NCBI GenBank assembly: GCA_012295275.1
Contig: CM022670.1
Coordinates: 38,258,251 to 38,322,250, forward strand
Source: Chrysomallon squamiferum
Lineage: Eukaryota; Mollusca; Gastropoda; Neomphalida; Peltospiridae
DNA length: 64,000 nucleotides
Reading direction: 5' to 3'
Each line of letters begins with the position of its first letter. Positions within the stretch are counted from its first letter, which is position 1. Position numbers and translations under genes: made by a program. Shown piece by piece: positions 61,301 through 64,000 of this stretch. The notes under the pieces are model-generated. The model was not told the DNA's origin and ran no database searches. It was given only the letters and a program-made list of their open reading frames with translations.

Positions 61301-62708
61301 GACATCAAGAACTGGTCCTGTGTGCGTCTGCTGAGCTTTCGGAATTGTTTGACCATTCTGCTGTACTTCCCAACATCGGACCTAAAAAGAATAAGAAACT
61401 GTATGTAACTATACATGCAGAAAACATCAGTGGTAGAATATTTAGTTTTAAGCCTTTCACAAATAACATCCCTATCTGTTCTTCTGCAGAAAAATAATAA
61501 ATAACAAACACAAATAAATAAATTTTAAAAATTTAAAAAAAAAAAAAAAGGTTAAGAGACAAAAAAAACATAAAACATTATAACTAATTCTATACAAATT
61601 CTGAAAAATAAATATATCAATATCTGTATATTTAAGCATACCTTATTGAGAATAACATTAAAATCTTCAGAGTATGACCATAAATCGTGTATAATAAACA
61701 ACTGATAACAAACAAAAATTAAAAAATCTTTTGGAGGATATTAACAATATGTAAGATTAATAAAGAACATTTTATGTCACTCAACAGATGACTTCTGTAC
61801 AGTTAATAAAACACTCACATTATTATCCCAGCTGCCTGCCACAAGGAATGTTGATTGTAAAACCCCTGGACTGAACTTGAGACAACTGACACTGTCATCT
61901 GGAGGCGATGCAACCTAAATTAATAACAATAAAAGAATAATGTATATTTAACACCACTGCAGTACACTGCATGATTATTAAAAAAAAAATTAAAATTAAA
62001 ATAATAATTATATTAAAAACCATTATCTTCATGTATCCCATTTTAATGTTAGAAATTCATTCACGTTTAATGTCAGTTATAAAGAATCATTCAGTTATTC
62101 TTTAAATTAAAAACTTTCATTGCATATCATTATTTAAACTACTTATGGGAAACTACATTTAATAGATCATTTTCTGCTGTATAAATAAAATAAGTAACTT
62201 TTTCATTACTGAAAGTCTTATTAAAAATATCATTAATGAATATCAATTATATTTTTTTTAATTGTTAATGAATTCAGAATCATTAAAACAAAATTTATTT
62301 CTTGTGCAAAAACAATGTATCTTATCAAAACAGTTTTTAAAATACAGAATAATAAATATTTCTGACATTCAATGCATATGAGGCAATGAATAAATAACAT
62401 TTGACTAAATTTGAAAATGATTTTTTATCTCTTTTTTTTTAAATATTAATAAGGTTTAGCCCAGTTAGCAGACTCATCTGGTTCAAAGATGGTAAACATC
62501 TGGTGAAGATGTGGGCCATATTCTGGCCAGATAAATGTGCTAGCTCAGTTAAGGAAACATTTTTTTACTTAATTAAATGAAATAGTGGATACAAATTTAT
62601 AATTACTTCTATGTCTTTCATAGGATTGTAATTAGTGCTGACTGCTGTGCTACCAAACATTGTAGAACTTGGTTGACCAAATGTACTGCTCCCACCAAAA
62701 ATACTCAT
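55323..62708 (-). CDS. RAE1: Rae1/Gle2 mRNA export factor, WD40 protein (10 coding exons)
   Basis: Complete 370-residue Rae1 (human protein 368). Coding exons on the minus strand: 62607-62708, 61819-61914, 61289-61381, 60850-60936, 60520-60606, 60037-60108, 58606-58713, 57713-57892, 56686-56880 and 55323-55415 (stop included). Every junction is GT/AG and every exon is a multiple of three, so all nine introns are phase 0. The N-terminal tail begins [11 protein letters not shown], rich in Gly/Phe/Ser, as in Rae1 from other animals. Family landmarks follow: [126 protein letters not shown] and a C-terminal DELKP. In the known family a seven-bladed propeller binds the GLEBS motif of Nup98 at the nuclear pore and serves mRNA export and spindle assembly. 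The start has A at -3, and an acceptor at 62719/62718 shows a further upstream non-coding exon. No damage is visible and I regard the gene as functional. Confidence 0.95.
58960..59590 (-). pseudogene. Decayed piggyBac-like transposase remnant in a Rae1 intron
   Basis: On the minus strand, one frame carries VDLSDQ (59338-59355), the hallmark of piggyBac transposases (usually GVDLSDQ). About 30 codons earlier it has '[13 protein letters not shown]' with stops, like the family's 'DKR-V--LST-H' segment. Still earlier it has an acidic [17 protein letters not shown] (59536-59585) as in N-termini of such proteins. These segments lie too close together, so the catalytic core is deleted, and the frame has five stops. 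On the 3' side TTAA (58960-58963) is followed by CCACTTGGGCCTGTG, fitting the TTAA target and CC-start ends of piggyBac elements, and by an imperfect inverted repeat at 58978-59001. The other end was not found. The remnant is in the same orientation as Rae1, between coding exons 6 and 7. Confidence 0.5.
59888..59910 (+). repeat. (AC)n in a Rae1 intron
   Basis: Pure AC dinucleotides about 130 nt past Rae1 coding exon 6 in the sense direction of that gene. Confidence 0.85.
60740..60780 (+). repeat. (GT)n in a Rae1 intron
   Basis: A GT tract with one TATG interruption, just downstream of Rae1 coding exon 4 in the sense direction of that gene. Confidence 0.85.
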
Positions 62709-62717
62709 TATGATTTT

Positions 62718-63567
62718 CTGAAAACTAGAAAAGATTAATGAAAATATAATTCATGATCTCATATAGCAAGATCTAATTAATATAAAAAAATTAAATTTAT
62801 AAAAACATTTTTTGGAATTACTAATAAGAAGTGTAGCAAAGAGTATTTCAGTATTCTTATTTGAAACGAACAATAATTATGGAAAACACTCCAAATTGTT
62901 TTCACTTATTTAATTTGGAAAAATTTGTTCAAGAGTTTATGATTTTTTAATATACTTTAAAATCAGAAATGATTTAATAATATATTTATTTAGGTATATC
63001 AAACATTATCTGCAGCTCTAAATGTTTTCAACTGTTTTCAGATCATAAGGCTTAACACATATTTTTACACTATTTTCATTTCCACTTTTGAATTATACTA
63101 TTTATAGTCAATACAAAATATTATGCCACTATTGTACCATAATGCACCATTAATCTGAAATAAAACAGTATCTTTAATAATTAGTTTGTAAGTTATATAT
63201 ATGATGATGAATCAACTTATCAAAAAATAATGAATCTTATAAGAGGAATGAAATTATAAAACTTCTCTAAATATATATTTCTTTTTATTTTTTATTATTT
63301 TTATTTTTTTATATAAGGCTAAATCTATAATAAGGAAAATATATTTAAAAACATCGTTCAGTATGAATGTGACTGAATCAGTAATTTTTTTAATTTATAT
63401 TTAATATAAAAAACTTGTAGATAGACTGGATAGCCTAAGCCACAAAGGCGCAAGTCTTCAATTCCGTCACCATTTATTTAATGAATATTTTCAAATTCTG
63501 ACAAACCTATTAATTCACATAATTAATAACTTATTTAACGGATAAAATTGATTGATAAACATTTTAC
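62718..63567 (-). other. 5' UTR intron of Rae1
   Basis: A donor CAG|GTAAAAT at 63568/63567 and an acceptor CTAGTTTTCAG at 62719/62718 frame an 850-nt intron upstream of the start codon. The interior is AT-rich with no recognisable elements. Confidence 0.5.
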
Positions 63568-63720
63568 CTGTTTAATATAAAACGCGAAAAATATTTTCTG
63601 TATTACATGTATAACACAATTTTCTAATAAAAAATAAAACAGCGCGTTCCTATTTCACTTTCAGAAGCACTGTGCGCTTGAAAATCTAGCATAGACTGGT
63701 TTACGTTCACACCATTTGCG
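63568..63720 (-). promoter_or_regulatory. Inferred Rae1 first (non-coding) exon and promoter
   Basis: A donor CAG|GTAAAAT ends a probable 5' UTR exon at 63568. The 63585-63720 interval carries CpGs (CGCG twice, GCGC) in otherwise CpG-poor sequence, consistent with a housekeeping promoter. The transcription start itself cannot be placed. Confidence 0.4.
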
Positions 63721-64000
63721 ATGTGTAATGTTTACACATTTCATGGGTATTCTTAATAACTCTAGAGGTTTTTACTTTAATACATCTTTTTCCCTTTAAA
63801 TGTCACATTTTATTCTCTGACACACGCAATTATGTAAAAGTGTAATATATTTTTACAATGTTCCAGTGTTTATAAAAATAGAACATGATTTTAGGAAAAC
63901 CAGTTGGCACCGGTAAATAAACGCAATAAACTAAGAATGGGCTTTCCTGGGTATGTAAATATAACTGTTTATTTTAAAAAAATAATTTTTAATTTATTTT
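63721..64000. other. AT-rich sequence upstream of Rae1
   Basis: No further gene is visible before the window ends. Confidence 0.5.

Noticed and set aside
62460-62560. TAGCCCAGTTAG...GGTTCAAA in the Rae1 intron as a SINE promoter
   Set aside because: The two boxes are only about 10-12 nt apart, far too close for a tRNA-derived promoter. The 'CATCTGG...AGATG' direct repeat there is short.
1-64000. CRISPR arrays, operons, rRNA or intact tRNA genes
   Set aside because: The regular repeats are eukaryotic micro- and minisatellites without unique spacers of fixed length. No rRNA motif or foldable tRNA was seen.

Overview
This is a window of a large, AT-rich animal nuclear genome. The evidence is a spliced gene with ten coding exons and canonical GT/AG sites, abundant microsatellites of every short period, long poly(A)/poly(T) runs, degenerate minisatellites and decayed transposon pieces. 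The two certain proteins point to an invertebrate metazoan. The repeat style and the Rae1 sequence suggest a lophotrochozoan such as a mollusc, but this is an inference and I cannot name the species.

Only two protein-coding genes can be supported, both on the minus strand and both in the last 18 kb. (1) At 46391-49525 a single large exon encodes a 1044-residue nuclear zinc-finger protein with five canonical C2H2 fingers plus several C2HC variants, of a family I do not recognise. A spliced 5' UTR exon ending at 50439 fixes the start codon. (2) At 55323-62708 ten coding exons encode a complete 370-residue Rae1 (Gle2), the WD40 mRNA-export factor that partners Nup98. A non-coding first exon lies near 63568-63700. 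All nine coding introns of Rae1 are phase 0. A decayed, internally deleted piggyBac-like transposase lies in one of its introns (about 58960-59590).

Positions 1-46300 hold no gene I can support. This is a gene desert or a very long intron. It contains (a) microsatellites and A/T runs, (b) at least eight independent degenerate tandem arrays with units of about 8 to 90 bp, (c) a few GC/CpG-richer, higher-complexity islands (about 7040-7130, 16320-17110, 23960-24130, 25225-25560, 26158-26412, 37140-37500, 43790-44060) that look like regulatory or retroposed sequence, and (d) candidate mobile-element pieces at 31243 (DNA transposon end) and 43790-44050 (tRNA-derived SINE).

The two genes are not obviously linked in function: one is a general nuclear-pore export factor, the other a probable sequence-specific DNA-binding protein. 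Between them (50.6-54.2 kb) lies a block with two RFX-type X-boxes and other promoter-like motifs whose target is unclear.
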